DNA of 64,000 nucleotides, taken from Candidatus Woesearchaeota archaeon. GTDB lineage: Archaea; Nanobdellota; Nanobdellia; Woesearchaeales; GW2011-AR9. Below are positions 53,036 to 62,685 of the stretch, piece by piece (the first letter of the stretch is position 1; the number at the start of each line of letters is the position of its first letter). The stretch lies in NCBI GenBank assembly GCA_018676855.1, contig JABHDY010000003.1, positions 84,136 through 148,135 on the forward strand. The letters run 5' to 3'. The position numbers were made by a program, and so were the translations under genes. The notes under the pieces were generated by a model. That model was not told the origin of the DNA, did no database searches, and saw nothing but the letters and a program-made list of their open reading frames with translations.

Positions 53036-54514
53036 GTGAAATTTAAAGTTAAAGATATGGATATTGCTACTGGAGGTAAGCTTATCGCTATTCTTAACAT
53101 ACACGATGCAAAAAGGTTAGACCTTCATTCTGGCGATAGGATACTTATCATTTACAAGAATAGAAGAACAATATGTGTACTAGACATTTCAGAAAGTGCA
53201 AAAGCCGTTCCAAAGGGTAAGATTGGATTATACGAAGAAGTTCTTGATAAATTAGATGTAAAAAGAAATGCAATTATAGAATTAAAATTTACAGGAAAAC
53301 CTGAATCAGTAAAACATATTAGAGAAAAATTACATGGAAAACGTCTTTCTCATAAAGAATTGTTCCATATTATCGATGATATAACACACGACAGATTAAC
53401 AGACATTGAAAAAACATATTTTGTTGCTGCTGGGTTCATTAACGGCTGGGACATAGATGAAATTGTTGACATGACAAAAGTAATGGTAGAAACTGGTGAT
53501 AAAATAAAATTTCCAGGTATTACATTAGATAAACATTGCATTGGCGGCGTTCCTGGAAACAGGACAACGATGGTTGTTGTTCCCATCATTGCAGCTGCAG
53601 GGTTTACAATGCCAAAAACAAGTTCTAGAGCGATAACGTCGCCTGCAGGTACCGCAGATACAATGGAATGCCTTGCAAAGGTTGAATTGAAAGAAAAGAA
53701 GATTAAACAGGTTGTGAAGAAAACAAAGGCATGTATTGTTCATGGTGGTTCAATGAACCTTGCACCAGCAGATGATAAGATAATTGAAGTTGAACATCCG
53801 TTGTCTATCGATGCAGAGGGCCAGTTGTTAGCATCTGTAATGGCAAAAAAATATTCCGTTACTGCAAATCATATCCTTATCGACATTCCAATGGGGAAAC
53901 AAGTTAAAGCAAAAACGATAAAAGATGCAAAACATCTTAGAAAAACATTTGAACGTATTGGTACTCGTTTAAATATGAACGTGAAAGTTATTATCACTGA
54001 TGGTTCTCAGCCAATAGGAAATGGAATTGGTCCTGTGTTGGAAGCAGAAGATGTTATGTCAGTTCTTCGAGATGATCCACTAGCACCAGAAGACTTGAAA
54101 GATAAAGCGTTGAGCATGGCAAGCATCTTACTTGAGATGACAGGAAAATACAAAAAGGGTCAAGGAGTAAAGGTTGCAAATGAATTGTTAAAAAGTGGAA
54201 AAGCGTTAAAATCTATGAACGAAATTATTAAAGCACAGGGAAAACAAAAGAAAGTCAAGTTGGGAACGTTTAATTATATTGTTCGAAGTTCTAAAGTTGG
54301 TAAGGTAAAAGAAATTAATAATGAAATCATTGCTAAGATTGCACGTGTTGGCGGTGCACCAGAAGATAAAGGTGCAGGATTATTTCTTAACAAAAAAGTA
54401 GGAGACAAAGTAAAGAAGGGCGAGGTTCTTTATACAATTTATGCAGAAAATAAGTTTAAGTTAGGCTTGTCAAAAGAGTTTGTAAAGAAAGATCGTGGGT
54501 ATTTGATTAATTAA
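53036..54514 (+). CDS. AMP phosphorylase
   Basis: Turns AMP and phosphate into adenine and ribose 1,5-bisphosphate. The 492-residue protein starts (GTG, 53036) VKFKVKDMDIATGGKLIAIL, the archaeal N-terminal domain missing from plain thymidine phosphorylases, followed by the phosphorylase core DKHCIGGVPGNRTTMVVVPI, KTSSRAITSPAGTADTMECL and the C-terminal GLFLNKKVGDKVKKGEVLYT. In archaea it works with R15P isomerase and form III RuBisCO; those are not in this window. RBS gaggtg just upstream favours GTG 53036 over 53030. Convergent with trmI (4-nt overlap). Confidence 0.92.
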   Translation: MKFKVKDMDIATGGKLIAILNIHDAKRLDLHSGDRILIIYKNRRTICVLDISESAKAVPKGKIGLYEEVLDKLDVKRNAIIELKFTGKPESVKHIREKLHGKRLSHKELFHIIDDITHDRLTDIEKTYFVAAGFINGWDIDEIVDMTKVMVETGDKIKFPGITLDKHCIGGVPGNRTTMVVVPIIAAAGFTMPKTSSRAITSPAGTADTMECLAKVELKEKKIKQVVKKTKACIVHGGSMNLAPADDKIIEVEHPLSIDAEGQLLASVMAKKYSVTANHILIDIPMGKQVKAKTIKDAKHLRKTFERIGTRLNMNVKVIITDGSQPIGNGIGPVLEAEDVMSVLRDDPLAPEDLKDKALSMASILLEMTGKYKKGQGVKVANELLKSGKALKSMNEIIKAQGKQKKVKLGTFNYIVRSSKVGKVKEINNEIIAKIARVGGAPEDKGAGLFLNKKVGDKVKKGEVLYTIYAENKFKLGLSKEFVKKDRGYLIN

Positions 54515-55242
54515 AACTTTCTACAGAAAACTAAAAAAGCTGTGTGGCCTAACATTTCATGTTCCGGCCTCATAATTCGATCTTCAATTTTCCATTGGCG
54601 TTCAAGAATTTCAATAGTTTCTAAAACTGTAATGGAGGTTCTTTGTGCAGTGTCAAGAAACATTTTCACCTGTGTTAAGTTCGGTAAGTACACAACCATA
54701 AAACTGCCAACTTTTAACGCTTTTTCTGCATGATCAAGTACTTGCCATGGTTCAGGAAGGTCAAGTGTCAAAATATCAACATTCTTTTCATCAATTCCGT
54801 TATAGATATTTTGATGTTTAAGAGTAATATTTTTGGCACCAAATTCTTTTACATTCTTTTCAAGAATGTCAAAATGTCCTTTATTAACTTCGTATACAGT
54901 AATCTTTTTACATATGTTCGCAAGAGACAAACAAAGTGAACCAGAACCACCACCCGCATCTACAACTACTGAATTTTTGTTAACACCTGTCTTCGCAAGA
55001 ATCAAACCAATATCTTTCTGTTGTACTATTTGTGGACCTTTTCTCAAATTTTCCCAGAAGTCAATAAACGTTGGTTCAAAACAAAAAAATGACTTTTTCT
55101 TTGATGATTGTACAATACCATTCTTTACCAAATCCTTTTTAGAAATGATACCTGCAGATGTATGGAAATTATCATCAAGATCCTTTACAAAATACTTCTT
55201 TCCAGTTTTTTGTTCAATAAGAATCTTTTTTATGTTTCGCAT
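54511..55242 (-). CDS. trmI: tRNA (adenine-N1) methyltransferase TrmI
   Basis: Methylates adenines 57/58 in the T-loop of tRNAs in archaea. The 243-residue protein has DFWENLRKGPQIVQQKDIGL, the SAM site VVDAGGGSGSLCLSLAN and LTLDLPEPWQVLDHAEKALK, family-specific, and ends with EMLGHTAFLVFCRKF. Full length with the small N-terminal beta domain. Confidence 0.88.
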   Translation of the reverse strand: MRNIKKILIEQKTGKKYFVKDLDDNFHTSAGIISKKDLVKNGIVQSSKKKSFFCFEPTFIDFWENLRKGPQIVQQKDIGLILAKTGVNKNSVVVDAGGGSGSLCLSLANICKKITVYEVNKGHFDILEKNVKEFGAKNITLKHQNIYNGIDEKNVDILTLDLPEPWQVLDHAEKALKVGSFMVVYLPNLTQVKMFLDTAQRTSITVLETIEILERQWKIEDRIMRPEHEMLGHTAFLVFCRKF

Positions 55243-55321
55243 TTTACAGTATAATTAAGAATAATATATTTAAAGTTTCTGTTTTAAAGAATAGAAAGAA
55301 AAAAAGAATAAAAAAATAAAT

Positions 55322-58300
55322 TTATTTCCGACGTGTCGCCATTACAGCAATCGCAAGCACTAATGCAATAAGCACAAGTAACGTTAACGCACCAAGAAGA
55401 ACAATGTAAATTGATCCGTCTCTAAACGATGTAGTAAACGTTGTTGCTGATTGTTGTTGCTGAACTGGAGCAGCTTGTCGTGATAACAAATCAAGTTCTA
55501 ACTGTGCTTTTAACTGTGCAGCAAGAGCATCGTCACCATAGCTTGTTTGGCCCTGTGACGTTGTTTGTTGTACAGTACAATCGCTTACAGTTAATGTAAC
55601 TGTTTCTGTATCTTCAAGTCTGTCTGTGTCTCGGAAAACTTCAACTGTTATTGGATAACTTCCTGCACGAGCACCATCTACATTAATGTTAAATGATGTA
55701 TCATACTCATTATCATCGTCAAAGAACTTTTCAAGATCAATGTTGCTTTTCTTTGAGTTAAGACCAAGAGCATCGTTTGTTACTTTAATAACAACGTTAT
55801 CTTCATCTTTCTTACCAACATTGTCAACTTCAACATGAAGAGTTGTATGTGCGTCACATGTAAGTGTTGAAGAACTTAATGATGCCCGATCAATAACAAT
55901 CTTATGATTATCTATTTCAAGCTGTACAGTTTTAGTTTCAACAGTTTCATGATCTGAATTATCGTCAACGCCGTCTCCAGTTACAGTAACTTCAATCACG
56001 TACTCTTCTTCATCAATATCTTCGTTACGTAAATCGAACGTTACTTTAATGGTATCATCGTCGCCTTCGTCAAGATCGCCAATTTCTGCATCCTCTTCCA
56101 AGTCATCTCCGTCAACATTAAGAATTCGTACAGTAACTTCGACATCTTCCATGTCTTCTGTGTAATCATTCTCAACTTTAACTTCAATCTCGTTATCTTC
56201 TTCAATAGACAAGTCTCCGGAACTCTTTCCATTAATTTCAATTGTTTTAATGGTAAGGAAACTTCTAATTTGAAGATCAACAGATTCTGTTGCCTCAACA
56301 GCATTACCAAGAACATTTTCAGCTGTAACAGTTACAGTTCCAATACTGTGCTTTCCTGCATCTTCATCAGAAGGTACATCAAAGCTTAAATCAACAGTTG
56401 CGGAAGCACCAGCAGCTAATACTGTAGGTAAACTACCTGTAACAACTGCATTGTATTCAGCGTCAACGCCAGTAAGTTCAAGAGCAACATTTGTAAGAGA
56501 TTCAAGAGAACCATCGTTCGTTACAGTAATGGTTACAGTTGCACCCTCTCCACGATTAACATCACTTACAAGAATGTCTGCAATAGACAAACTAGCTGGT
56601 TCTTCTTCAACAACTTTATATGTTGAGAATCCATGTACTGTAAATGCAAAACCTTCTGTTGTAGGAACAACTTCGCACGTTTCACACGTAACGAAATCGC
56701 CAGTGTTAAATCCTGTTGATACTTGGATAACAGGATTTGTAAACGTTTTGTATAATGTAATTTGAGCAGCTGAACCTTCGGTCCAATCTGGGCTTGAACT
56801 ATCAACAGCAACAAGACTTTCTTCAATAGAAACTACATCTACTAGATACAAAATTTCTGATAAGTCAACAGTATCTGTAAACTCAATCTTACCATATTGG
56901 TTTTCTAAGACAAAATTTGCAATACGGTCAATATCATCAACTGCATCTAAATCAGTTGTATCGTCTCCAGTAAATAAGTCAATATCTACAGGTCTGTCTG
57001 CAACTTGAACTGACCAAGAAACTTCTTTGTTTGATCCTTCTAAGACTTTTCCTTCGTCATCAACAAGAGATAATGTTACTGTGTATGTTCCTACATCTTC
57101 GTTTATACCATAGGACACTTCAAATTCTTCAGCAGAGTTTGATCCAGTAGCAGTAGATAAAACAACGTCATCTGCATTTGTAACTACCCATTTAACATTA
57201 GCATTTCCGTCTGGATTAACAATTGTTGCACTAAATCGTACTTCTTCACTTTCGTCAACAACATCATCATTAACAGATGGATCTTGGATTGAAGGCAAAT
57301 CATCTTCAGTGTCTTGTGTTACAAAAACTTCAACTTCTTGTGTATCTTCAGAAACACCATCTGACACAGTTAATGTAAATGATTCACTCCCTGACCAATC
57401 AGGAGCAGACTCAAGAGTCAAAACATTTTCTGCACTGATATGTGTACCAACATTAAATGAATCTTCAGCAGTAAAAGTTAAAGTTTGAGATTCTTCCAAG
57501 TTATCAACAAATAATGTTAAATCAATCTCTTCACTGGTTGTATCTTCAACAAATGTTACTGGTCCGACATTTCCTGTAAATACAACAGGACAATCTTCAC
57601 CAGTAATTGCTAAAGATGTAACGTAATATACAATCTCTGGAACTGATGTTCTAAACACATTTACGTTAAAATTCTGTTCACCAACAAGTTCTGTAAGATC
57701 TACATTAAGTAATAGTTCCTGTTCAATTCCAGTATTTGGTAAATACACTGTACCAGAAGATTCAACTTCTAAACCAGTATTATCAAGAACTACAGTAACG
57801 TCAAATGAACTTGCACCAGTGTTAACCAATGTTACAAGAACTTGTGACATGCCAGCTTCTTTTTCAGTACACGTTACATCGTCAGCTTCAGCGTCAATAA
57901 GTTCAACACTGGTAACAGCCATAGTATTTGGTACTCTTTCAACTGGAAGTGTAAGTCCTTTCCATACACGATAAGAATTTTTTACAACATCTAAATCATA
58001 CCCTTCAGCGACAAAACTCATATCATAATCGCCTGTCGTTGCATCAAAAGGAATTTGATATGTAAACTCAATAGTTTTTTCTTGTTCTGCACTAAGGTAT
58101 AAAGGATTATCTGTAAATTGATTCAAATCGAATGGAAAATCAGCAAAACCAACAAGAACTCCCTGTACATTAATCTGGTCAATGTACGGTGGAACACCAT
58201 CAGGAATAAGGTCGTGATTATCAACAGTATATCTGTTCTTGAGCGTTACTTGCAATGTTAGTTCATCACCAGGATTGAACGTTTCAGTAGTTTCCCCACT

Positions 58301-58711
58301 TTCATAAACTTCAAGTGTTGATCCTGTTAATCCAATCTTCATTTCAGTAATGTCAAGTACAGGTTCAACTTCAAAAGAAAATTCGTAATAAATAATTTCA
58401 CTAGTATCAGTGTCTGTTATTTTTACGTTGAAATCGTAAGTACCCACTTCATTTGCTCCAGGAAGCCATGTAAAAACACCTGTTTCTTCATCAATTTCTG
58501 GATCATTATCAGGGACGAACCCATCTGCATTCATATCATCAAAAGTTACATTCGCAACATTTGCATCAATATCATATTCAAATAAAATTCCTTCTATTGC
58601 CGTTCCCGGTTCAGAAGTTACTTCTAATTCAGCCAGGGCAGTCGTTGCTGTTATAAAAACAGCAAAAATCATTACCAAAGCCAGTAAACTTTTTTTCATC
58701 ATGTTTGTCAT
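55322..58711 (-). CDS. Large surface protein with Ig-like repeats
   Basis: A 1129-residue cell-surface protein: signal peptide (MKKSLLALVMIFAVFITATTALA), then a series of beta-sandwich domains. Seen are a cadherin-like unit near the start (PGTAIEGILFEYDI ... GVFTWLPGANEVGTYDFNV), a long-loop Asp-rich Ig unit (VTFVEDTTSEEIDLTLFVDN), an unknown GFSTYKV region, a CARDB-type unit (VSDVNRGEGATVTITVTND) and further acidic units. A Gln-rich stalk leads to a single anchor helix (GALTLLVLIALVLAIAVMA) and RRK. Very acidic. Probably the S-layer or a main adhesin. Followed by a related smaller protein. Confidence 0.82.
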   Translation of the reverse strand: MTNMMKKSLLALVMIFAVFITATTALAELEVTSEPGTAIEGILFEYDIDANVANVTFDDMNADGFVPDNDPEIDEETGVFTWLPGANEVGTYDFNVKITDTDTSEIIYYEFSFEVEPVLDITEMKIGLTGSTLEVYESGETTETFNPGDELTLQVTLKNRYTVDNHDLIPDGVPPYIDQINVQGVLVGFADFPFDLNQFTDNPLYLSAEQEKTIEFTYQIPFDATTGDYDMSFVAEGYDLDVVKNSYRVWKGLTLPVERVPNTMAVTSVELIDAEADDVTCTEKEAGMSQVLVTLVNTGASSFDVTVVLDNTGLEVESSGTVYLPNTGIEQELLLNVDLTELVGEQNFNVNVFRTSVPEIVYYVTSLAITGEDCPVVFTGNVGPVTFVEDTTSEEIDLTLFVDNLEESQTLTFTAEDSFNVGTHISAENVLTLESAPDWSGSESFTLTVSDGVSEDTQEVEVFVTQDTEDDLPSIQDPSVNDDVVDESEEVRFSATIVNPDGNANVKWVVTNADDVVLSTATGSNSAEEFEVSYGINEDVGTYTVTLSLVDDEGKVLEGSNKEVSWSVQVADRPVDIDLFTGDDTTDLDAVDDIDRIANFVLENQYGKIEFTDTVDLSEILYLVDVVSIEESLVAVDSSSPDWTEGSAAQITLYKTFTNPVIQVSTGFNTGDFVTCETCEVVPTTEGFAFTVHGFSTYKVVEEEPASLSIADILVSDVNRGEGATVTITVTNDGSLESLTNVALELTGVDAEYNAVVTGSLPTVLAAGASATVDLSFDVPSDEDAGKHSIGTVTVTAENVLGNAVEATESVDLQIRSFLTIKTIEINGKSSGDLSIEEDNEIEVKVENDYTEDMEDVEVTVRILNVDGDDLEEDAEIGDLDEGDDDTIKVTFDLRNEDIDEEEYVIEVTVTGDGVDDNSDHETVETKTVQLEIDNHKIVIDRASLSSSTLTCDAHTTLHVEVDNVGKKDEDNVVIKVTNDALGLNSKKSNIDLEKFFDDDNEYDTSFNINVDGARAGSYPITVEVFRDTDRLEDTETVTLTVSDCTVQQTTSQGQTSYGDDALAAQLKAQLELDLLSRQAAPVQQQQSATTFTTSFRDGSIYIVLLGALTLLVLIALVLAIAVMATRRK

Positions 58712-58758
58712 TTTTTATACACCTTTTATGTTAAAGACTATTACACATCCTATCACTT

Positions 58759-60186
58759 TTATTTCAGTAATATAATCATAAACGCAACAATTAGCACAAG
58801 TATAAGTATTACTGCAACGATTAATATCGCAACAACAAAATCTTCAGTTGTGTACGGATCTTCAATCGTATGTATAACAGCTGCAGATGTTACAGTTGTA
58901 GTTTCTTGCGTTTCTGTAGTACCAGTTGTAGTTGTTTCTGTATTTCCAGTAGTTGTATCGTTAGAAGGAAGTGTTACAACAACAGTTTCTTCTTCTTCCT
59001 CTTCAGGAACATCCTGAGCACAGGAACCAACAACAACATCAACAGTTTCTATATCAATAACTTCATCATTATCAATATATGCTCGTACATCTAATGAATA
59101 TGTTTTTGCTTGTGTATTGCTTGGTAGATCAAACGTAAACAGCCTATTCCATATATCATCATTGTCACCATGGTCGTCTATTGAAATGGTTTCAATATTT
59201 TCATTAATATCAAGTTCAACATTATAAATTGAAAGAGCAGCATACCGCTGTCTGTCAGATCCAAAGTTCTTTAATCCAACGTCCATCGTAAATGCCGTAT
59301 CACATACAGTTAATGAAGTTGGAGAAAGAACCGTCTTTGTTATTCGTACATCATCCCTTTCTCGTTCAACTTCAAATGTAAGGTCTCGCTTAATTTTATG
59401 CTTTGCACCATCACTATCTTCCGCTTCTAATGTAATGTCAAACGTATAATCAGTTGCTTTTGCATCTTCATCAATATTGAATGTTATGGTCAGTTCATCT
59501 TTATCGTTAGCTCTAAGATCATCAAAATTGTAATCCTCTTCAAAACTTTCATCAAAAAGATCATCATCGTCAGCTTCTAACCGTAGTTCAATATTTTCAA
59601 GATCACTTTTATCATTATCATAATCACTATCAAACAAGTTTTTAATTTTAAATGTGAAAGACATTTCAGTAAAAGGTCGTACTTTTTCTTGAAGGTCAAA
59701 CGTTTCTTCATCATTAAAATTGTCAGATTCGGAACTTCCTTTGTATTCAGTATATTCAACTTTAAGATTGTCTAATTTAAGCATAGATTCTGTAATTTGT
59801 CGAAGTGTTGCTGTATCGGTTCCTTCTGAAAGAGCAACAGTTGCCACATTTTCTTCACCTGAATTTTCTTCATGAGGGACATTAATAGTAAGAGTTGTGG
59901 ATACTTCGCCAGAAACACCATCAACTGCAGCAGGGACAGTAACAATTTTGTTTGTATAAATATAATCTGTTGGTAAATTGGTAAGTGTAATAGTAACGTC
60001 AACAGCATCAGAACCTGTATTTTGAAGTGTTAATGTACTTGTTGTTGATGTAACTGTTTCTTGATCTTCATCATTAAAATCGCTGTAATCAACATCAAAC
60101 GTTACAACTTCTTCCACAATGTTAATGTCTGCCGAAACAGCTGTTGCCAGTATGCATAGAATTACTAATCCTAATAGTATTTTCAT
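58759..60186 (-). CDS. Surface protein with Ig-like repeats and Thr-rich stalk
   Basis: A 475-residue protein with a signal peptide (MKILLGLVILCILATAVSA), two or three beta-sandwich units of CARDB type (LTLQNTGSDAVDVTITLTNL, FTFDLPSNTQAKTYSLDVRA), a Thr-rich stalk with likely sugar sites, and one C-terminal anchor helix (VVAILIVAVILILVLIVAFM). It is related to the last part of the 1129-residue neighbour (both use an acidic DEDEY/DDDI-type sandwich and V.DRASLSSSTLTC/VLSPTSLTVC start of the last unit). Probably co-transcribed with it, 47 nt apart. Confidence 0.8.
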   Translation of the reverse strand: MKILLGLVILCILATAVSADINIVEEVVTFDVDYSDFNDEDQETVTSTTSTLTLQNTGSDAVDVTITLTNLPTDYIYTNKIVTVPAAVDGVSGEVSTTLTINVPHEENSGEENVATVALSEGTDTATLRQITESMLKLDNLKVEYTEYKGSSESDNFNDEETFDLQEKVRPFTEMSFTFKIKNLFDSDYDNDKSDLENIELRLEADDDDLFDESFEEDYNFDDLRANDKDELTITFNIDEDAKATDYTFDITLEAEDSDGAKHKIKRDLTFEVERERDDVRITKTVLSPTSLTVCDTAFTMDVGLKNFGSDRQRYAALSIYNVELDINENIETISIDDHGDNDDIWNRLFTFDLPSNTQAKTYSLDVRAYIDNDEVIDIETVDVVVGSCAQDVPEEEEEETVVVTLPSNDTTTGNTETTTTGTTETQETTTVTSAAVIHTIEDPYTTEDFVVAILIVAVILILVLIVAFMIILLK

Positions 60187-60320
60187 TGTAATATAATCCC
60201 CCACTTAGTTTCTATTCTCCAGTGGTTAATTCTTTATAAATGTTTTGGTAACTTTAAATATAGTTGAATAAAAGACGAAAATGGTAATAAAATTAAAGAA
60301 ATATAATTAAGAAATGAAAA

Positions 60321-60833
60321 TCACTTATTTCCCATATAAAAGAACTTCTCAATAGACACATCTGCATCATTATAATTACCAGATCGAGGATGATCTTTAA
60401 CAGGTTCTGAAGATTGTTGAGCTTGTTGTTCTACTGGTTGAACCGATTCTTGTGAAGGAGAAGCTGGTTCTTGAATAGGAGGATTCATCTTAAGATCTTG
60501 AACACGAGGTTGACGGACAGAATTAGACTTAAGAATAGTAATTTCACGTTCCAAACTTTCAATTTTGTCTTTAAACTCGTTAATTGTATTCACAAGGAAC
60601 GTCGTATTTTTTGAAAGAATAGTTTTGATGGTTTCATCATCTAACACTGATTCTGCAGTTTTTTCTTGTTTAATCTCAGATGCTGCTTCTCGAAAGTTTG
60701 TGTACTCTTCACTTTCATTTGTTTTAAAAATCGTTTCTGCCTGTGCAACAGCATCTTCTCGGTCCCGTGCAAGACCTTGTTTAAGTAAATCTACTGCTAA
60801 ATCATTAACTTTCTGAATTCTTTCTACATCCAT
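60321..60833 (-). CDS. Conserved DPANN-type protein of unknown function
   Basis: A 170-residue protein. A helical start (RIQKVNDLAVDLLKQGLARD, like a small helical bundle), a coiled part (VNTINEFKDKIESLEREITI), a Pro/Gln-rich linker and a striking end, HPRSGNYNDADVSIEKFFYM then GNK. I recall this closing pattern from proteins in related archaea, with no known role. No signal peptide. Single gene. Confidence 0.55.
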   Translation of the reverse strand: MDVERIQKVNDLAVDLLKQGLARDREDAVAQAETIFKTNESEEYTNFREAASEIKQEKTAESVLDDETIKTILSKNTTFLVNTINEFKDKIESLEREITILKSNSVRQPRVQDLKMNPPIQEPASPSQESVQPVEQQAQQSSEPVKDHPRSGNYNDADVSIEKFFYMGNK

Positions 60834-60926
60834 TGTGTATCAACCTCTTTATCCAATTATTCAATGGAAAAAGAAAGAAGGTGTTCAGTTATAACGTTTT
60901 CTATACTATTAGTGATAGTTCAAGAA

Positions 60927-61085
60927 TTAGCTTACTGGTACAGATCCACATACAAGTGGAATTTTAAACGGAAGAATTCCAGCTGAGCCCAAATATACTA
61001 ATCCTAATCCTAAAACTAAACCAATAAGAAGACCTATAATGAAATACTTAAATTCAATAATACCTAATTGACCTCTTTTGTTCAT
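60927..61085 (-). CDS. Small membrane protein (52 residues), pilin-like start
   Basis: MNKRGQLGIIEFKYFIIGLL then IGLVLGLGLVYLGSAGILPF and KIPLVCGSVPVS. The K-R-G-Q start, a Glu soon after and one long hydrophobic helix recall class III (archaeal type IV pilin) signal sequences, cut before the Gln, though the Glu is one place later than usual. A short gaggt sits right against the ATG. A real gene is likely given the membrane helix and the clean frame. It lies ahead of tfb on the opposite strand. Confidence 0.55.
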   Translation of the reverse strand: MNKRGQLGIIEFKYFIIGLLIGLVLGLGLVYLGSAGILPFKIPLVCGSVPVS

Positions 61086-61216
61086 ACCTCAAGAATTTCT
61101 TTTTGCATATATAAATGTTTCTATTTAAAGAACACCTAACCGAAAACTTTATAAATGATTTATGAAAATGATATATAAAACTAACGTTTGGTGATAGTTC
61201 TTATACGGTAACAAAA

Positions 61217-62140
61217 ATGATACGAAAATCAATCAAGGAATGTTCAGAATGTGCAAGTAAGAATATTTACCGTGACGTTGAAAAAGGCGAAACCATATGT
61301 AGAGATTGTGGTTTAGTTATTGAAGACCGTATGGTAGATTTCTCACAAGAATGGCGAAGTTTTGAAGATGATGGCGGAGCACAAAAACGGAGAACTGGAG
61401 CACCATCTTCACAGACACAGTTTGATCAGGGACTTGGAACAGAAGTTGGAACAACATCAGACTTTTACAAATTAGGTTCAGATAGGGAAAGAGATAAATT
61501 CTTTAGATTACGAAAATGGAACATTAGAATAAGTACTGCAATTGAACGAAATCTTAAAGTTGCCCTTGCAGAATTGAAAAGAGTAAGTTCATTTTTACGA
61601 TTACCTCGATCAGTTGAAGAAGAAGCTGCACGAATTTATAGGTTAGCTGTACAGAAAGGCCTCGTACGAGGTCGATCAATGGAATCTGTTATCGCAGGAG
61701 CATTATATGCTGCATGTAGAAGACACGAGATTCCACGTACATTGGATGAAATGGGCGAAGCCAGTGGTATTGAAAAGAAAGAAATTGGTCGTACCTATCG
61801 GTTCGTTACAAGAGAATTAGGCATTAGTATTAAACCAAGTAATCCCGCAGATTATATTCCGCGGTTTGCGTCTGCACTTAAATTAAGTCCAGAAACACAG
61901 TCAAAATCTGTAGAAATCTTAGAAATGGCACGTGATGTTGAATTAACATCTGGAAGAGGACCAACAGGTATTGCTGCCGCTGCACTGTATGTTGCATCAT
62001 TAATACATGGTGAAAAAAGAACACAGAGAGAAGTTGCTGACGTTGCCGGTGTTACCGAAGTTACCATTCGAAACAGGTATAAAGAACTTATTAAGAAACT
62101 TAAGTTATCTAAACAAGTTGAGAAAAGTAAGAAGAAATGA
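61217..62140 (+). CDS. tfb: Transcription initiation factor B (TFB)
   Basis: Recruits RNA polymerase to TBP-bound promoters. The 307-residue protein has the zinc ribbon (C9, C12, C28, C31), the B-finger/linker region DFSQEWRSFEDDGGAQKRRT, and two cyclin-like repeats (KRVSSFLRLPRSVEEEAARI and AYPRFASAL-type second repeat ADYIPRFASALKLSPETQSK) with the C-terminal helix-turn-helix REVADVAGVTEVTIRNRYKE that reads the BRE. Full length. TATA/BRE-like run (atatataaaac, 61171-61181) upstream. Confidence 0.97.
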   Translation: MIRKSIKECSECASKNIYRDVEKGETICRDCGLVIEDRMVDFSQEWRSFEDDGGAQKRRTGAPSSQTQFDQGLGTEVGTTSDFYKLGSDRERDKFFRLRKWNIRISTAIERNLKVALAELKRVSSFLRLPRSVEEEAARIYRLAVQKGLVRGRSMESVIAGALYAACRRHEIPRTLDEMGEASGIEKKEIGRTYRFVTRELGISIKPSNPADYIPRFASALKLSPETQSKSVEILEMARDVELTSGRGPTGIAAAALYVASLIHGEKRTQREVADVAGVTEVTIRNRYKELIKKLKLSKQVEKSKKK

Positions 62141-62151
62141 GTTTTATTTTT

Positions 62152-62607
62152 TTAAGACATCATTCCATGATACAAAGTGTATAATCTTTCTCTTTTTGGT
62201 ATATGTTTACTAATTCGAACAGTTAATCGTTCAGTTTCATTCTCAATAAGAACTGCTAATGCAGACCCTTTACGTGTTTTCATTTGAACGATATACCCAA
62301 TAGTATTCATTATTTCCATACGTCTTTCGCCAATAAGAAAAATATAAGGTTTGGATTCTCCATGTTCAGATGATTCCCATGAAGATGGTCTTCTGAATGG
62401 AATTGCATCAACTGTAAAATGAAATCCTTTCTTAACTATTGTTCGTAAGTGGTGATTTAAACCATCACATAACGTTGTTGTGAGCAAACCTAAATCATAC
62501 CGACTAAAATTTTCACGCATTCCAAGATATAAAACTCCACGAGTAATATTACTTTCTGTAGAAACACGGCCTAATTTTTCTTTTATAGAATTACTAAGTT
62601 TTAACAT
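62152..62607 (-). CDS. Protein of unknown function
   Basis: A 151-residue soluble protein that I do not recognise. It starts MLKLSNSIKEKLGRVSTESN; the middle has a loop rich in Ser, Arg and Glu (PFRRPSSWESSEHGESKPY) and then strands (YIFLIGERRMEIMNTIGYIV). Cysteine appears once. Convergent with tfb. No motif ties it to a function. Confidence 0.5.
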   Translation of the reverse strand: MLKLSNSIKEKLGRVSTESNITRGVLYLGMRENFSRYDLGLLTTTLCDGLNHHLRTIVKKGFHFTVDAIPFRRPSSWESSEHGESKPYIFLIGERRMEIMNTIGYIVQMKTRKGSALAVLIENETERLTVRISKHIPKRERLYTLYHGMMS

Positions 62608-62685
62608 GAATAATATAAAATGTATCTATATCTATAAACATTTTGTTTCTATAATTTAATAAAGAACATCTAGTTTTTTGTTTAT

